Shown: positions 11,646 through 23,516 of the stretch, piece after piece
Numbering within the stretch: the first letter of the stretch is position 1
Layout of the letters: each line of letters begins with the position of its first letter
DNA from: Tupaia tana
Lineage: Eukaryota; Chordata; Mammalia; Scandentia; Tupaiidae
DNA length: 64,000 nucleotides
Direction: 5' to 3'
Assembly (NCBI GenBank): GCA_026018925.1
Contig: JAKSZU010000016.1
Span: forward strand, 868,001 to 932,000
The notes under the pieces: generated by a model
The model's database searches: none
Seen by the model: the letters and a program-made list of their open reading frames with translations, nothing else
What the model was told of the DNA's origin: nothing
Position numbers and translations under genes: made by a program

Positions 11646-11979
11646 ATTAACGTGACAGTGTCTGGTGGATCAGCAGTCATCGCCCCGCCCCCGGAGGGTG
11701 CCGAGAGTGGGAAGCATGGAGGAGAGGAAGCACGAGACCATGAACCAAGCTCACGTCCTCTTTGACCGGTTTGTCCAGGCCACCACCTGCAAGGGAACCC
11801 TTAAGGCCTTCCAGGAACTCTGCGACCACCTGGAGCTGAAGCCCAAGGACTACCGCTCCTTCTACCACAAGCTCAAGTCCAAGCTTAACTACTGGAAGGC
11901 CAAAGCCCTCTGGGCAAAGCTGGACAAACGGGGCAGCCACAAAGACTACAAGAAGGGCAAGGCGTGCACCAACACCAGG
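11646..11979 (+). CDS. MICAL3: MICAL3 coding exon 1 (start codon at 11716; residues 1-88)
   Basis: The exon follows a pyrimidine tract ending tttgttag at 11645 and has 70 bases of 5' UTR. The ATG at 11716 has A at -3 and G at +4, and an in-frame TGA at 11653-11655 rules out upstream extension. A downstream acceptor at 11658 is possible and would not change the protein. The peptide begins MEERKHETMNQAHVLFDRFV, the N-terminal helical part of the monooxygenase domain. The last codon is AGG (Arg88), where I recall lysine in human. The donor is CCAGG/GTGAGG, phase 0. Confidence 0.96.
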
Positions 11980-12045
11980 GTGAGGCTTGGTGGCTCCTGG
12001 GTTCTAGGAGTGCTGACACGAGGTGTTTCTGTTGTTTTTTATCTT

Positions 12046-12300
12046 TTTTTTTTTTTTGAGAGAGGTTTTTTGCTATAGGGCGCATGTGCTCGCCAGAGAG
12101 ACAGAGAGATAGAAAGCAAGAAATCACCCCCCAGGGGGGATGGCCACGCCGCAATCCCTTCTCTTCCATTCTCCTCTCGGGATCTGGGGCACGCACGCAT
12201 ATGTGCCCGGCGTGAGTTTAAGCCACCGGGTCCGGGATTCAAACCACAGTCGACTACATGGGAGTCCAGAAACATAGCCATTACACTAACTGCTGGTCCC
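12046..12300 (-). mobile_element. tRNA-derived SINE
   Basis: Full-length inverted copy. The word ttttttatc occurs on both sides, probably the target duplication. Confidence 0.9.
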
Positions 12301-12309
12301 ATTTTTTAT

Positions 12310-12545
12310 CTTTTTTTTTTTTTTTTTTTTTTTTTAAACTTACTTTCTCTTCCATGAGAAAGCGTGGAGGTGAAAGACCAGCACTTTCAGTAGGTCTCAA
12401 ACTTCGGCCCTCCCCTGAGCCTTCCCAGCTAACCAGGGTCTTGGGCTTGTGCGTGTCTGGCAGGCACAGGTCGACCCGGGAACCGAATCCTCCTCTTCCA
12501 CGTGGCTCCAGCATCACAGAGCAGCACTTGGCTGGCCCTGCTGTG
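12310..12545 (-). mobile_element. Family 2 SINE-like repeat
   Basis: A T run leads to ttactttctcttccatgaga, then a B-box-like inverted region gggaaccgaatcc, ending cacttggctggccc. It shares its layout with the copies near 145 and 55555. Confidence 0.4.
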
Positions 12546-13381
12546 TGGATTTAAGCAGGTGGCAGAGAAAGAGAGGTAGAGTGGGAGGGCGGCGGGCAGA
12601 GTGCTGCCACGGCCTCACGTGGGAGTCAGCTTCTACCTGTCAAGACTCTGGATCTGCGGCCTTGCCCCATGTGGCTGTTTTATGTACCAGACCCCAGTCT
12701 TTGCGTACTTCATATATTTATATTGAAAATTTTAAATTTCAGCCATTTAAGAAAAATCTTGAAGTCAGGTGACATAGGAACTTTTCATTGTCTGAAGCTC
12801 GGTTTTGAACCAGCACGGTTAGGAGGATGCAGGCCACTTAGCAAGGAGGTAGCCAGGCCCTGTTGGCACCCCATGTGAACATGGTTTCATGATCTTGGCG
12901 TTCTGTCTTTACGTAGCCGTCACCCCGTACCCGTGACTGGTAAGATACAGCACTGCCCAGCACGGGGATTTGCCACAGGCCTCAGACCTCCCACCCATGC
13001 CCCAGAGATCCGTTTGGATTCGTAAGCAAGGTCCTTGTGAACTGGAATGTTTCTTTTTCGCTGTCTTCGCGATATAGAGAAACGGGGTTTCCCTGAAACA
13101 GGTAGGCCTGGGCAGGTGCCCGAGACGTGTAGTCGCCAGTACTGGGTGGGCGTGAAGGGAGATGTATTCCTGTTCCTTCCGTGGGAGAACACCTGCAGGA
13201 GTTTGAGAAACATTGGCAAGGACACAGATTTTCTACTGCTCTGTGACTCGTATTATGGCCTTTCGGGAGCAGTCGTTTGCCCTGTGTGAGTACTGACAAG
13301 TGCACTCGTAGTGGATTTGCATTTAGATAGAAATTCAACAAGAAATTTAAGGCTGACTTTTATTCACAATAAAAGTAATAC

Positions 13382-13640
13382 GGGACCAGCAGTTAGCTTA
13401 ATGGCTATGTCATTGGACTCCCATGTAGTCGACCGGGGTTCGAGGCACAGACCCAGTGGCTTAAACTCACGCCGGGCATGTGTGCGTGCGTGCCCAAGAT
13501 CCCGAGAGGAGAATGGAGGAGAAGGGATTGCGGTGTGGCCATCCCCCCTGGGGGGTTATTTCTCGCTTTCTGTCTCTCTGTCTTTCTGGCGAGCGCACAC
13601 ACCCTATAGAAAAAACCTCTCAAAAAAAAAAAAAAAAAAG
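13382..13640 (+). mobile_element. tRNA-derived SINE, young copy
   Basis: The head is gggaccagcagttagctt and an 18-base A tail closes it. The target duplication aataaaagtaatac is present at about 13368-13381 and 13641-13654. Confidence 0.95.
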
Positions 13641-13933
13641 AATAAAAGTAATACAAAGCCAGAAGCATGCATGTCTATCTTCTGCATGTATAGTGCAAAC
13701 TTTAAGCGTCCCATCTCACCCTGAGACTGTCTCTAGAATGTGGATTTTCAAGATTATTTCCTTGGACTTTCAGTCTAGAAATGGTGATTTTATAACTTTT
13801 CAGTGTGTAAAAGCGTGGTTCTTGAAAGTTGCTTCCTGGGAATCATGAGTTGTAGACCCATTACAGGCTCTCAAGGTTGCCCGGACTGCATGTTTAATAA
13901 TCTGTGTCTCCTTGGATAAAAATCTGCTTTACT

Positions 13934-14200
13934 GGGACCAGCAGTTAGCGTAATGGCTATGTCGCTGGACTCCCATGTAGTCGACTGGGGTTCGCGTCCC
14001 GGACCCGGTGGCTTAAAACTCACGCAGGGCGCATGTGCGTGTGTGCCCAAGATCCCAAGAGGAGAATGGAGGAGAAGGGATTGCCATCCCCTCTGGGGGG
14101 GTGATTTCTCGCTTTCTGTCTCTCTGTCTCTGTCTGTCTGTCTGGCGAGCGCACGCGCCCTGTGGCAAAAACCTCTCCAAAAAAAAGGAAAAAAAAAAAA
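13934..14200 (+). mobile_element. tRNA-derived SINE, young copy
   Basis: The A box (tagcgtaatgg) is perfect. The duplication aaatctgctttact lies on both sides. There is a small internal deletion before the pyrimidine-rich part. Confidence 0.95.
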
Positions 14201-14516
14201 GAAATCTGCTTTACTTAGAAACCTTCCAGAGGTCCTCCCCGTTCATGAGAGTTCGGAGATGATTTTTCACATCATTTATGAAGAGGTCAGCCCATTTAAA
14301 CAGGGTGCACGTTGGTGAGCCTTCAAGGCTGTCCAGGGTAATCCAGTGCTGGATTTCTGTCTAGCCTGACCTAAATGACGCAGAAGGTTCCCTGGTACTG
14401 GGAACAGTAGCTCTGCTGGGAGTCGTAGAGAGTGATGGGTATGAGATGATAAAACTTCTCTAGTAATGTTTCTTAAGAGGTGACGCCAGCGTCCTGAGAG
14501 CGGCCATGTTTTTCAG

Positions 14517-14724
14517 TGTCTCATCATCGGAGCCGGCCCCTGTGGCCTCCGCACGGCCATCGACCTGTCTTTACTGGGAGCCAAGGTGGTCGTCGTTGAG
14601 AAGCGGGATGCCTTCTCCCGCAACAACGTCTTGCATCTCTGGCCATTCACCATTCACGACCTGCGAGGTCTGGGTGCCAAGAAGTTCTACGGCAAGTTCT
14701 GTGCCGGAGCCATCGACCATATCA
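14517..14724 (+). CDS. MICAL3: MICAL3 coding exon 2 (residues 89-158): FAD-binding site
   Basis: The acceptor is atgtttttcag/TGT and the donor A/GTGAGT (phase 1). It encodes [20 protein letters not shown], the Rossmann-type dinucleotide fold with GAGPCG at residues 93-98. E116, R118, R123 and N125 follow, the positions that contact FAD in MICAL structures. The [20 protein letters not shown] stretch further on is typical of the family. No substitutions at key residues. Confidence 0.97.
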
Positions 14725-16457
14725 GTGAGTGAGCCACCGCTCCGTCGGTGTGCGCCCTACCTGCCCACTCGTCACGAGAGACGGGTAGATTACCTGAGGG
14801 GTTCTGCACCCGTTCGTGTCTTAGCAGCAGGCACACCGTCAGGGGTCCGGGACTCACTGCGGGCGAGGCTCCTATTAAACAAGGCGTCTGGCTGTAGGAC
14901 TTCGGAGCTCGGCCTCACACTCCGCGCTTTCAGTGTGTGGGGCAGGCACTGGGGCCTGGCCTCGGGAGCCACCCTCTGCTGGTTCTTACTCCAGGGGAGA
15001 AGCACATACGCGTGTGGCTGTTACATAATCTGGCACGTGTTCTCTGCTGTAAGAACCAGGTGCTGTGGGGACACAGTCTGGGGAACCACATGTGTAGAAG
15101 CAGAGCCCTCGCTTGGTCCTGAGCGGAAGCCGATGATGGGACCCCTTCAGTTGGGTGACTCCTGTAAGGCCCACGGACCGAGCAGACCCTGCTGTGCTCT
15201 GTCATCTCAGGCTCAGCTAGTACCCGTGCGTCCTTAGTCCCTGGGGATAACACAGGGAAACGCAGTTGGTAGTTTGGCTTGTGATGGTACGTGGCCTCCG
15301 TGGAAAGTCATTCAGCACAGTGTTTGCCCTACAAAGTTAAAGTCTTTCTTATCGATTATCGTCAGCGATTCTAGAGAAGCATTACCGAGGGTGCTTTGTT
15401 CTGAGCTCCTTCAGATGTGTTCTGTAGAGGAGTTGGGCCACCGAACCTTTGCTGCTCAAAGTGGTGGTGCCAAGCCATTCAGCACCGGCGGCAGCTGCCA
15501 CTTTCTGTTGGCAGAGGAGGCCTTCTGCCCATCTGTTGGGCTATAATTTGCACAGCGTCTTGGAGCCCACAGTTGTCTGTAAAAATAAAATGTGTCCTAG
15601 CGCAGGGTTTAACGTGTCTTTGGGAGTGTGGCTTAGAGGGCGAGGGTTGCAGTAAGCCGGGGAATGTCACCAACATGACTTAGAGGAGGGTTTGCATGAG
15701 TTCCCAGCGTGTTAGTCACGAACCGAAGGTACGCGTGGTCTTACGAGAGGACTGAGGGTCAGCAGTTGATGTGCTGCTGCCTGATGTGTTAGGATTTACC
15801 TGGGGCCTTGTGGGTCCCAGATCAGGGACTTGCTATTCTCTCTCTGTACGTCTGGCATCTGGGAGGCCCCCACTGGGCATTGAGTGAGTGAGTAAATCTC
15901 ATCCCTGTGGCTTCTGCAGCTGTCGACACACGGGGGTAGGAGGGCTGATGGAAGGAAATGGTCAGGTTGTGAGAATGTGTGGATCAGGGAGCGCGCAGTG
16001 TGCGAGTGAGAGAGCGATGCTGCAGACACCCGGGACGTGAGGCCTTCCAGCAGTGCAGGGCACGCCCACGGGTACACGGCTCTCGGGGCGCGCCGGGTCC
16101 TGTCGGGCCCGTGGGTGCCCCTAATGATGGAGGCGATGGCGGAGCCAGGGGAAGGTGGAAAGGAGAGTCTCCCGTCGACAGCTACCCCACGCCGCTCCAG
16201 AGCATTGGCTTGTGTAGAATCCCAACCCAAGAGCTGGCAGCGTCCTTGCGTGTCTCTCCAGAACATCTCTCCCACCAGGTCACGTTTTCTCTTAAATCGA
16301 GAATAAAGAAGTTCTAGGACGTGGCTTGAAAGAAGTCTCCTCCTTAGCAGGGCCTCTGAGGATCTGAGTAATCGTGCATGGGTGGGGCGCCGAGCGGTGC
16401 TGCCCGAGGTGCTCCCTTCCGGGTGTGCTCTCACCAGCCCCGTCTGTGTTCACTCAG
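14725..16457 (+). other. MICAL3: Intron 2
   Basis: SINE-free, 1.7 kb. I see only unremarkable unique sequence. The antisense open frame 15796-16434 has no recognisable domains. Confidence 0.85.
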
Positions 16458-16574
16458 GTATCCGTCAGCTTCAGCTAATACTTTTGAAAGTAGCCTTGAT
16501 CCTAGGCATTGAAATCCACGTCAACGTGGAATTCCAAGGACTCGTCCAGCCTCCTGAAGACCAAGAGAATGAAC
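16458..16574 (+). CDS. MICAL3: MICAL3 coding exon 3 (residues 158-197)
   Basis: The acceptor is cactcag/GTATCC, completing Ser158 of HISIRQLQ, and the donor is C/GTAAGT. It encodes [20 protein letters not shown] and then the QPPEDQENE segment of the monooxygenase domain. Phases 1 and 1. Confidence 0.96.
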
Positions 16575-16919
16575 GTAAGTTGGACTGCACAAATGAAGAA
16601 GGCATAGAGGGCATCGCATCAGGAGGGAGAGAGGAGGCTGGGGCAGCCTGCACGCTGTTTGCGGAACTAGGTCAGGGCTTCGCTGTGTGTGCAGCCTGTG
16701 CTCGAGGACTCCTGGGTGACAAGGCTCTGACGTGGAGTCCCGCAGCAGGACAAGTCCCTCCGCACACCCATCAAGGCCGCCTCCCGTGAACTTTGCCCCA
16801 TGCCTTTACACACACAGTTCTGGCGGCAGTCTTGTGCCATCTGTATTGTCGAAGGATCTAGAGAGAGTCTTGAATGTGTGAGTGTGGTCTAGGTAATGAT
16901 TTTCTACTTTGGTCCACAG
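16575..16919 (+). other. MICAL3: Intron 3
   Basis: A short intron of 345 bases with no repeats seen. Confidence 0.9.
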
Positions 16920-17021
16920 GAATAGGTTGGCGGGCACTGGTGCACCCCAAAACTCACCCTGTGTCAGAGTATGAATTCGAAGTAATCATCGGCGGGGACG
17001 GACGCAGGAACACCTTGGAAG
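16920..17021 (+). CDS. MICAL3: MICAL3 coding exon 4 (residues 197-231): DG motif
   Basis: The acceptor is gtccacag/GAATAG and the donor G/GTACCA. It encodes [20 protein letters not shown] and then [14 protein letters not shown]. The GDG at 222-224 is the conserved DG motif of flavoprotein monooxygenases, which helps bind FAD and NADPH. Phases 1 and 1. Confidence 0.96.
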
Positions 17022-17720
17022 GTACCAGCTCATGCTCCTTTACCACGCTCCCGAGACTCTGCACGTGTCACCCGTTCAAATCGAGTAGCAGTCCCCAGCC
17101 CCCGGGCACTTTGAGTGGTTAGCACTGTGGGCTTCAGTCTATGAGTTAACAAGCAGGTGCGCCCCCCATCCTTTTTCACTGGAATTCCCAGTACTGAGTA
17201 GTATTCCAGTAAGTCAGGTTTTACGTTGTTTGTTAATGGATGGGACCAGCAGTTAGCGTAATGGCTGTTGCTGGACTCCCACGTAATCGACCGCGGTTCG
17301 AGTCCCGGACCCGGTGGCTTAAACTCACACTGGGTGCGTGTGCGTGCGTGCCGAAGATCCCGAGAGGAGAATGGAGGAGAGGGGATTGCTGCATGGCCAT
17401 CCCGCCTGGGGGGTGATTTCTCGCTTTCTGTCTCTCTCTGGCTGTCTGGTGAGCACATGCACCCTATAGCAAAAACCGCTCCAAAAAATAGGTAAAAAAA
17501 TTGTTTGTTAATGGTGTGGGAGACATTGACTTCTTTCCTCGTTTCACTCTGCGATAGAGAAGCGCCTTGTTTTCAGCTAGAGAAGAGCTGCCCTGAAACC
17601 ACCCATCGTTCGCCATCCCCCACTTCCCCGATGTCTTCATCAACACCACCTCTCATCTGAAGTGGGCTTCCTTCTTTTCTAGCCAGCTTTACCATGTCCG
17701 AGATCTTCTTTTCGCTCCAG
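17022..17720 (+). other. MICAL3: Intron 4
   Basis: It contains one young SINE (17242-17500). The rest is plain sequence. Confidence 0.9.
17242..17500 (+). mobile_element. tRNA-derived SINE, young copy
   Basis: A perfect 14 bp duplication, ttgtttgttaatgg, flanks it at about 17227-17240 and 17501-17514. The anticodon-arm region is 3 bases shorter than usual (ggctgttgctgg), as in the copy at 24450. Confidence 0.95.
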
Positions 17721-17876
17721 GATTTCGTCGGAAAGAATTCCGCGGCAAATTGGCCATCGCCATCACAGCAAACTTTATTAACCGAAACACAACCGCAGAA
17801 GCCAAAGTGGAAGAGATCAGCGGTGTGGCCTTCATATTCAACCAGAAGTTCTTCCAGGAACTCAGGGACGCCACAG
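17721..17876 (+). CDS. MICAL3: MICAL3 coding exon 5 (residues 231-283)
   Basis: The acceptor is tcgctccag/GATTTC and the donor G/GTGGGT. It encodes [20 protein letters not shown] and continues through the [20 protein letters not shown] region of the monooxygenase domain. Phases 1 and 1. Confidence 0.97.
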
Positions 17877-18414
17877 GTGGGTGCAGGTGCCTCCGAAGCA
17901 GTAGAGACCAAAACCTGAACGACCCGAGCTGCTTTTTTCCGGGGAAGTTTGTTGTGCTGGGCAGCTGCTGTCACGCCCTGTGCTCGCTCTTCACTCTGCC
18001 ATGTTCTCGCACCTTCCACTCTGGGCCGGGCTGCTCCAGGGTTTCAGTCAGTGATTTCTTAAAAAGTGCTCTGCTGACTCTTCCCCGCGCCCTCACCCCT
18101 GGGCCGCGGTGCTAAGCTAAGGTGCACAGCGGTGCGTGGTGGCGGCAGCTGGTCCTCTGGTTTCACTGAGTGCCTGTTTAGGTGGTGAGCACACGGTCTT
18201 CCTCCTGAGATTCCGTCTGGGGTAGGACTGAGCTTGCCATGCGGCAGCTTTGGAGTAGGTTGATTTAGATTTTTGCTGCATAAACAGCCGCAAAGTGTGC
18301 CTTCTTTTTTCTAGACCTTTATTTCTTTCCATTGTATCTGTTTTCCAGATTAACTGAATTAAACAGTCGGTATCTGAGTCTCTGCTTCCAGACGTCAGTT
18401 GCCCATTCTATTCT

Positions 18415-18661
18415 TTTTTTTTTTTTCCTTTTTCTTTGCTATAGGGCACATGCACTCACTGGAGAGACAGAAAAGAAAGCAAGAATTCACCCCCTGGGGG
18501 GATGGCCACACTGCAATCCTTTCTGCTCCAATCTCCCCTTGGGATTTTGGGCACATACACACACACCTGGTGTGAGTTTTAAGCCGCCGGGTCTGAGACT
18601 TGAACCATGGTCAACTACATGGGAGTCCAGCGACGTAATCATTATGCCATCTGCTGGTCCC
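18415..18661 (-). mobile_element. tRNA-derived SINE, intermediate age
   Basis: Inverted, with a T tail, gctatagggcacatgcact and the head catctgctggtccc. An imperfect duplication (cccattctattct and cccatccaattctg) flanks it. Confidence 0.85.
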
Positions 18662-18732
18662 ATCCAATTCTGTTCTTAGGAATCTAGAAAATCCTTCTAG
18701 CCTCCCTGATGACTGTCAAAAAGGATTAACCT

Positions 18733-18983
18733 GGGACCAGCAGATGGTGTAATGGTTATGTTGCTGGACTCCCACATAGTCAACTGTGGTTCGAGTCCCT
18801 GATCTGGCAACTTAATACTCATGCTGGGCACATGTGCATGCGTGCCCAAGATCCTGAGAGGAAAATGGAGGAGATGGGATTGCAGTGTGGCCATCCCTCC
18901 TGAGGGGTGATTTCTCGCTTTCTGTCTCTCTATCTCTCTGGCAAGTACACATGCCCTATAACAAAAATCTCTCCCTTAATAAA
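18733..18983 (+). mobile_element. tRNA-derived SINE, intermediate age
   Basis: It forms an inverted pair with the copy at 18415, 71 bases apart. The near-duplicate flanks are aaaaggattaacctg and aaaaggtttaacctg. Confidence 0.85.
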
Positions 18984-19299
18984 AAGGTTTAACCTGATGA
19001 TGAACCCAAACCCACTTATAGAAATCAGCCTCTCTTCTTTTTGTTTTTCTCATTTTGTATTTCTGTTTCCTGATGATTGTTGTTTTAGGACGACTCAGGG
19101 CGTTGAGTGAATTATAGAATGGTATAAAGAGAAGCCGCGCTTCCCTCGTTCTCGTGAACTGAGTTAGCAGTGAGGATCTGGGTTTAGACGTTTCCCTCCT
19201 GGAGTGTCTACTCTGTAGACACACGCACGGTCTTTCTGGTGTCCTCCTGTGCTTCATCTCAGCAGAGTCTGACGTGCCTACGTCTGTTTCTGGCCGCAG

Positions 19300-19400
19300 G
19301 TATTGACTTGGAGAACATCGTCTACTACAAGGATGACACGCACTATTTCGTTATGACGGCCAAAAAGCAGAGCTTGCTGGACAAAGGCGTGATACTGCAC
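19300..19400 (+). CDS. MICAL3: MICAL3 coding exon 6 (residues 283-316)
   Basis: The acceptor is ggccgcag/GTATTG and the donor CAC/GTGAGC, phase 0 at the end. It encodes [20 protein letters not shown] and then [14 protein letters not shown], part of the substrate and flavin-binding half of the monooxygenase domain. Confidence 0.97.
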
Positions 19401-21673
19401 GTGAGCCTGCGTTTCTTTCGGATTTCTCTTTGTGGAACTGGCTAACGTGATCACCAAGAGAAAGGAGTCTGTTGCTTACAAATTTTTCCCATGAGGGGAT
19501 CAAAATAAATATTGAATGCATCTCCTAGGAAGCCCTGATGTTTTTAGTTTAACTTTAAAGTAATCCTCTATTATGGAGGATTTCAAATGTCGGCAGAAGT
19601 AGGGAGAGTAGCATAACAATCCGGTGTGCCTGTCATCCAGCTCGATGCTTGTCACACATGCCCAGTGTCGTTTGGTGACGCCCAGTCCTCTGATGCCCCC
19701 CGCCATCCCGTGTCCAGAGCAGCCTGTCACAGCATCGAGCGCGTGCTGTTTTAACCATAGGTGGTTTGCGTCCACAGAGGAGCTCTGGTCAATAGGTCAT
19801 CTTCTGGGGGACAGGAGTTTGACCAAGAAACAGTAGCGATGCTCATAGGAGTCAGATTCAGGCTTTAGTGTGGAAACAGTTCTCGGAGATCCAGGTAACA
19901 GACTGGATCAGGGTGTACTTGGGCCTCTTTAGACCAACAGTGAGGGCTCGATGTCCACCCTTTGCCAGGTCCAGCTAGGCCTTTGTGCAGATGACGGAGC
20001 GCATGGCGTACCTGGAGATTAGGGTCTGAAATATGAGATCAGGGCATCGCCGAGTGGGTGATTCTGGGGAGTCTCCTAAGTCTTACGTGGTCTCCTTGGG
20101 CTGCCCGTGAGGTTTACTGCCCCCTGTGGTGGAAAGAGTAGAAGCAGGAGGCTCTAGATAAGCAAATCCGAACGGTCCAGTTCCCACTAGAGACCGAGAG
20201 CTGGATTTCAGGGAGTCCGTTGTCCCTGCAGGATGGTAATGAATCGCGTCACTTCAGTTTGAGTCGCACTGTCGCCTCCTCGGAGAGCAGAGTGGGGGTG
20301 CGCAGTGAGCACGTGCCTGCACCATGCGCCGCTCTGCACCGGGAACCAGGCGCCTGCTTCTCCACACAGTGGGCCTGTGTGTGCAGCAAGACTCGGGCAA
20401 GGCAGCGCGGACAGCCCGTGCGGCCCGAGGCCTCGCACGTGCATTTGCTACTGCTTCATGAAAGTGATTTTGTTGATTATCTGGGGCTGTTACATTGTCA
20501 GTAAGAAAACTGGCCAGTGGACCGTTGGTTTGCCTTGGCTTAAATCTGCCATCTGACAGAGCTGTGGTTATCAGTCGAAACTAGATAGGCGTAATCTAGA
20601 ATGCTGAGACGTGGTTTGCTTTTCCTTTTTATTTATTTTGCTAGAGGTCAAAGACCAAGCCTTCCGTGTGTGCTGCTAAATACTACACCCATCGCGGCCA
20701 CTTACTCAGCGTTGAGCAAACAGTTACTTCCAGCAGCAGCTTGAGTGTTTGTGTTGTGGCTTCAACATCTTGTAGTATTCGCTGGAAGTACTTCAGCACT
20801 TGGAAGCCACAGGCCCCACGTAGGAGAATGAGGACCCGGCTCAGTACAGGAAGCTGTGAATTGGGGAGAGCCTTGGTCCTTTTTTGGAAAGCCCTTCTTT
20901 CCTCACGCTTGTCCGTCAGTGGGTATCTGCCGAGCCTTTCAGAATGTACATGTTCTGAAACCTCTGTACCACCTCCGCACGCCCCTCCGGCCCCACGGCT
21001 GCTGCTGCTCCTTCCTCCACAGTCGGGCACTGAGGCTCGGGTTCCCCTCTGGCAGATGAGCCCCACAGGCTCAGGTTTACATGGTCCCATGTGCCAAAGG
21101 CCGCTTACGCCCCTGAGGGCAGCGGTTAGAGGGCAGCAGAAACTGTAAATGCTTTCTCTTTTTACAAGTCACATAAATATTTCATTTAATATCCAGAGCA
21201 GCTCTGTCAGGTAGATGGGACAGGATCAAAGGAGCAGCGGCTCGCTCCAATTAATGAGAAGACAGGACTTCTCGCCAGCAGAAGCCATACTCTCAGAGAC
21301 AGCCCCACGCACCCCCTCCGTCAACAACTTCTCTCTTATTTTCTTTAGGTTTTTGCCATAGGGCTTGTGCCCTCGCCAAAGAGAGGGAAAGTGAGAAATC
21401 ATCTCCCGGGGGATGGCCACACCACAATCCCTTCTCCACTCTCCTCCTAGAGTTAGGCACACATACCAGGCATGATTTCCTTTCTTTTCTTTTTTCTTTT
21501 CTTCTTTCTTTATTTTTTTAAATGAGAGTAGAAGATTTGGTCTGTGAGTGTGAAGTCACCTTGGGGTAAGGCAGTCTGTGGAACAAGGGCATGGGGGAAC
21601 GTGGCACGTGGTCCTGGCTGGCCAGGCCCTGTGGCGCGTGGTCTAGCTGGCTCTTCTGTCCCCTTTGGGGTAG
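19401..21673 (+). other. MICAL3: Intron 6
   Basis: It has one truncated SINE (21345-21477) and a pyrimidine-rich run after it (21478-21520). The remaining 2 kb is unique sequence in which I see no exon. Confidence 0.85.
21345..21477 (-). mobile_element. Truncated tRNA SINE, tail half only
   Basis: It covers ttgccatagggcttgtgc to ggcacacataccagg and lacks the tRNA head. Confidence 0.75.
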
Positions 21674-21931
21674 GACTATGCCGACACGGAGCTCTTGCTC
21701 TCCCGGGAGAACGTGGACCAGGAGGCCCTGCTGAGCTATGCCAGGGAGGCGGCAGACTTCTCCACCCAGCAGCAGCTGCCATCCCTGGACTTTGCCATCA
21801 ATCACTACGGGCAGCCCGACGTGGCCATGTTCGACTTTACGTGCATGTACGCTTCCGAGAATGCCGCCTTGGTACGCGAGCAGAACGGACACCCGCTGCT
21901 GGTGGCTCTGGTCGGGGACAGCCTCCTGGAG
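21674..21931 (+). CDS. MICAL3: MICAL3 coding exon 7 (residues 317-402): GD motif
   Basis: The acceptor is ttggggtag/GACTAT and the donor GAG/GTGAGT, phases 0 and 0. It encodes 86 residues starting [20 protein letters not shown] and ending ALVGDSLLE. Gly397-Asp398 is the second FAD-binding GD motif, whose aspartate contacts the flavin ribityl chain. Residue 390 is proline where I recall glutamine in human, an exposed-looking position close to the motif. Confidence 0.97.
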
Positions 21932-22233
21932 GTGAGTGCCGTGGTGGCAGCGTGCTCCAGTGCGACAGTGGTGGGGAGCGAGCGGACATAACTAGGACCG
22001 GTCCGGGTGTCCACGTGTGGAGGGAGCATCTGCAGTGTTGTGGGAAGGGTCACAGACCTCAGCGAAGTGTTGGGGGGTCCTGCAGCCCCTCGGACTCGGC
22101 CTTCCCAGCTGGTGCAGCGGCCAGTCTGAACAGTTGCCAGACACCACCGTGGACAGCAAACTCCGTTCCTTAGCTTGGTGTTTACTTTAGAAGGTAATTT
22201 GCTTTAACTCTTGGTTCCATCTGTCCTTCATAG
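21932..22233 (+). other. MICAL3: Intron 7
   Basis: Only 302 bases, with no repeat. Confidence 0.9.
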
Positions 22234-22349
22234 CCTTTCTGGCCAATGGGGACGGGAGTAGCCCGGGGCTTTCTAGCTGCTATGGACTCTGCCTGGATGG
22301 TGCGCAGCTGGTCTCTGGGAACAAGCCCCCTGGAAGTTCTGGCAGAGAG
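22234..22349 (+). CDS. MICAL3: MICAL3 coding exon 8 (residues 403-441)
   Basis: The acceptor is gtccttcatag/CCTTTC and the donor AG/GTACGG, phase 2. It encodes [20 protein letters not shown] and then [18 protein letters not shown], the end of the flavin fold around the active-site loop. Confidence 0.97.
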
Positions 22350-22478
22350 GTACGGCGGGCACTGTGGTCCCTTCTGCGCACACCGGGGGTGGGGGTGGTT
22401 ACTCCGCAGCAGAGCACACGGGCTCCTGTTCTGTTTCTTCCTTTCTTAATTAAAGATGTTTTCATATATAAGTGGGAG

Positions 22479-22712
22479 CAGGGCCTGCTCCTTGGCCTGG
22501 TGGTAAAAGCAGCCGGATCTTAGATGGCCCACCACGTGGTCTGAGTTCTAGATTTAGCAGCTGAGAAATGCTGGGTGTACGCACGTGTGTGCCCAAAATC
22601 CCAAGAGGAGGGAGAAACCGACAGGACTGCACACGGCCACACCCATCCAGGTGCTGTCTCTTCCTCTCTCTGTCTCTCTGCTGCCCTCTAGCAGAAATAG
22701 AAATTTAAAAAG
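22479..22712 (+). mobile_element. tRNA-derived SINE, old copy
   Basis: A diverged head is followed by gtgtgcccaaaatcccaaga and ctgccctctagcagaaatag at the 3' end. Confidence 0.65.
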
Positions 22713-23516
22713 AAAGGCAAGATAATATTGTACAAAATTCTGGAAACTTAAGGGTTATTTGTCTAGCTGTTCTTCTCCTTTTCCTAATTGGTTTGTTACT
22801 GACGAGTGGAATCCAAGTGAGTGATGCTGTCTGACTTGTTAGAGCAGTTACATGAACAGACACATAGACGCAGAAAATTAGGACCTGTATCCCCAACCCC
22901 GGAATACCTACACAGCCATCCTGCGGTGTCCATGGGGGGGTCCCAAACACGCAAATGCGCACATCTTATGTAAGACGTTGTAGCACATGCGTGTAACCTG
23001 CCCGCATCCTCCCATGTACTGTGAACTGTCTCGGGTCCCGCGGGATGCCAGGACGGGCCTGCACGTTACCTCATTCCCCTGCATTCTGTATATTACTTGA
23101 CACACAGCAGGCTCCGATTCGGCCTCCTGGGACTTTATGGAATTGTTTCTTTTCGTTTCTTTTTTCTGTTTTGATTGCGATTTGTTGAATCATGTGTGGA
23201 ACCCATCATTACGGAGGGGGGCCGCAAGTCTGTGTGGTAGTGGGGACGTATTGGCAGAAAAGATTAAGTGACTGAATTCAAAGGAGAGCACTACAGTGCT
23301 TGTAAGTGTTTCTCAGACCCCTGAATGTCAGATATTTTGAGGCAGGTTTTTGCAAATGTGGTAAAAATCCTAGTTGCTCTCTGATAAAGAAACAAATGCT
23401 TTCACCAGAAGAGTTAGAGATTTCCTGGATTAAATTAGTAGTTAATATCGTTTTACCACTTTAAGTTTGACTTAAAACGCAGCCTAAATGTGGTGACAAG
23501 CTATTTTCGCATCCTG

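Larger units (their letters stand above)
11980..14516 (+). other. MICAL3: Intron 1 after the start exon
   Basis: It holds three SINEs, one family 2 repeat and otherwise plain sequence. I see nothing in 12545-13366 or 13655-13918. Confidence 0.85.
17877..19299 (+). other. MICAL3: Intron 5
   Basis: It holds two SINEs of opposite orientation (18415-18661 and 18733-18983). The rest shows nothing notable. Confidence 0.9.

Noticed and set aside
14506-15237. 243-codon open frame overlapping coding exon 2
   Set aside because: It is in a different frame from the FAD-site exon and continues far into the intron.
23140-23516. Possible extra exon in intron 8
   Set aside because: No open segment with matching phase and splice sites. 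The flanking exons already join in frame.
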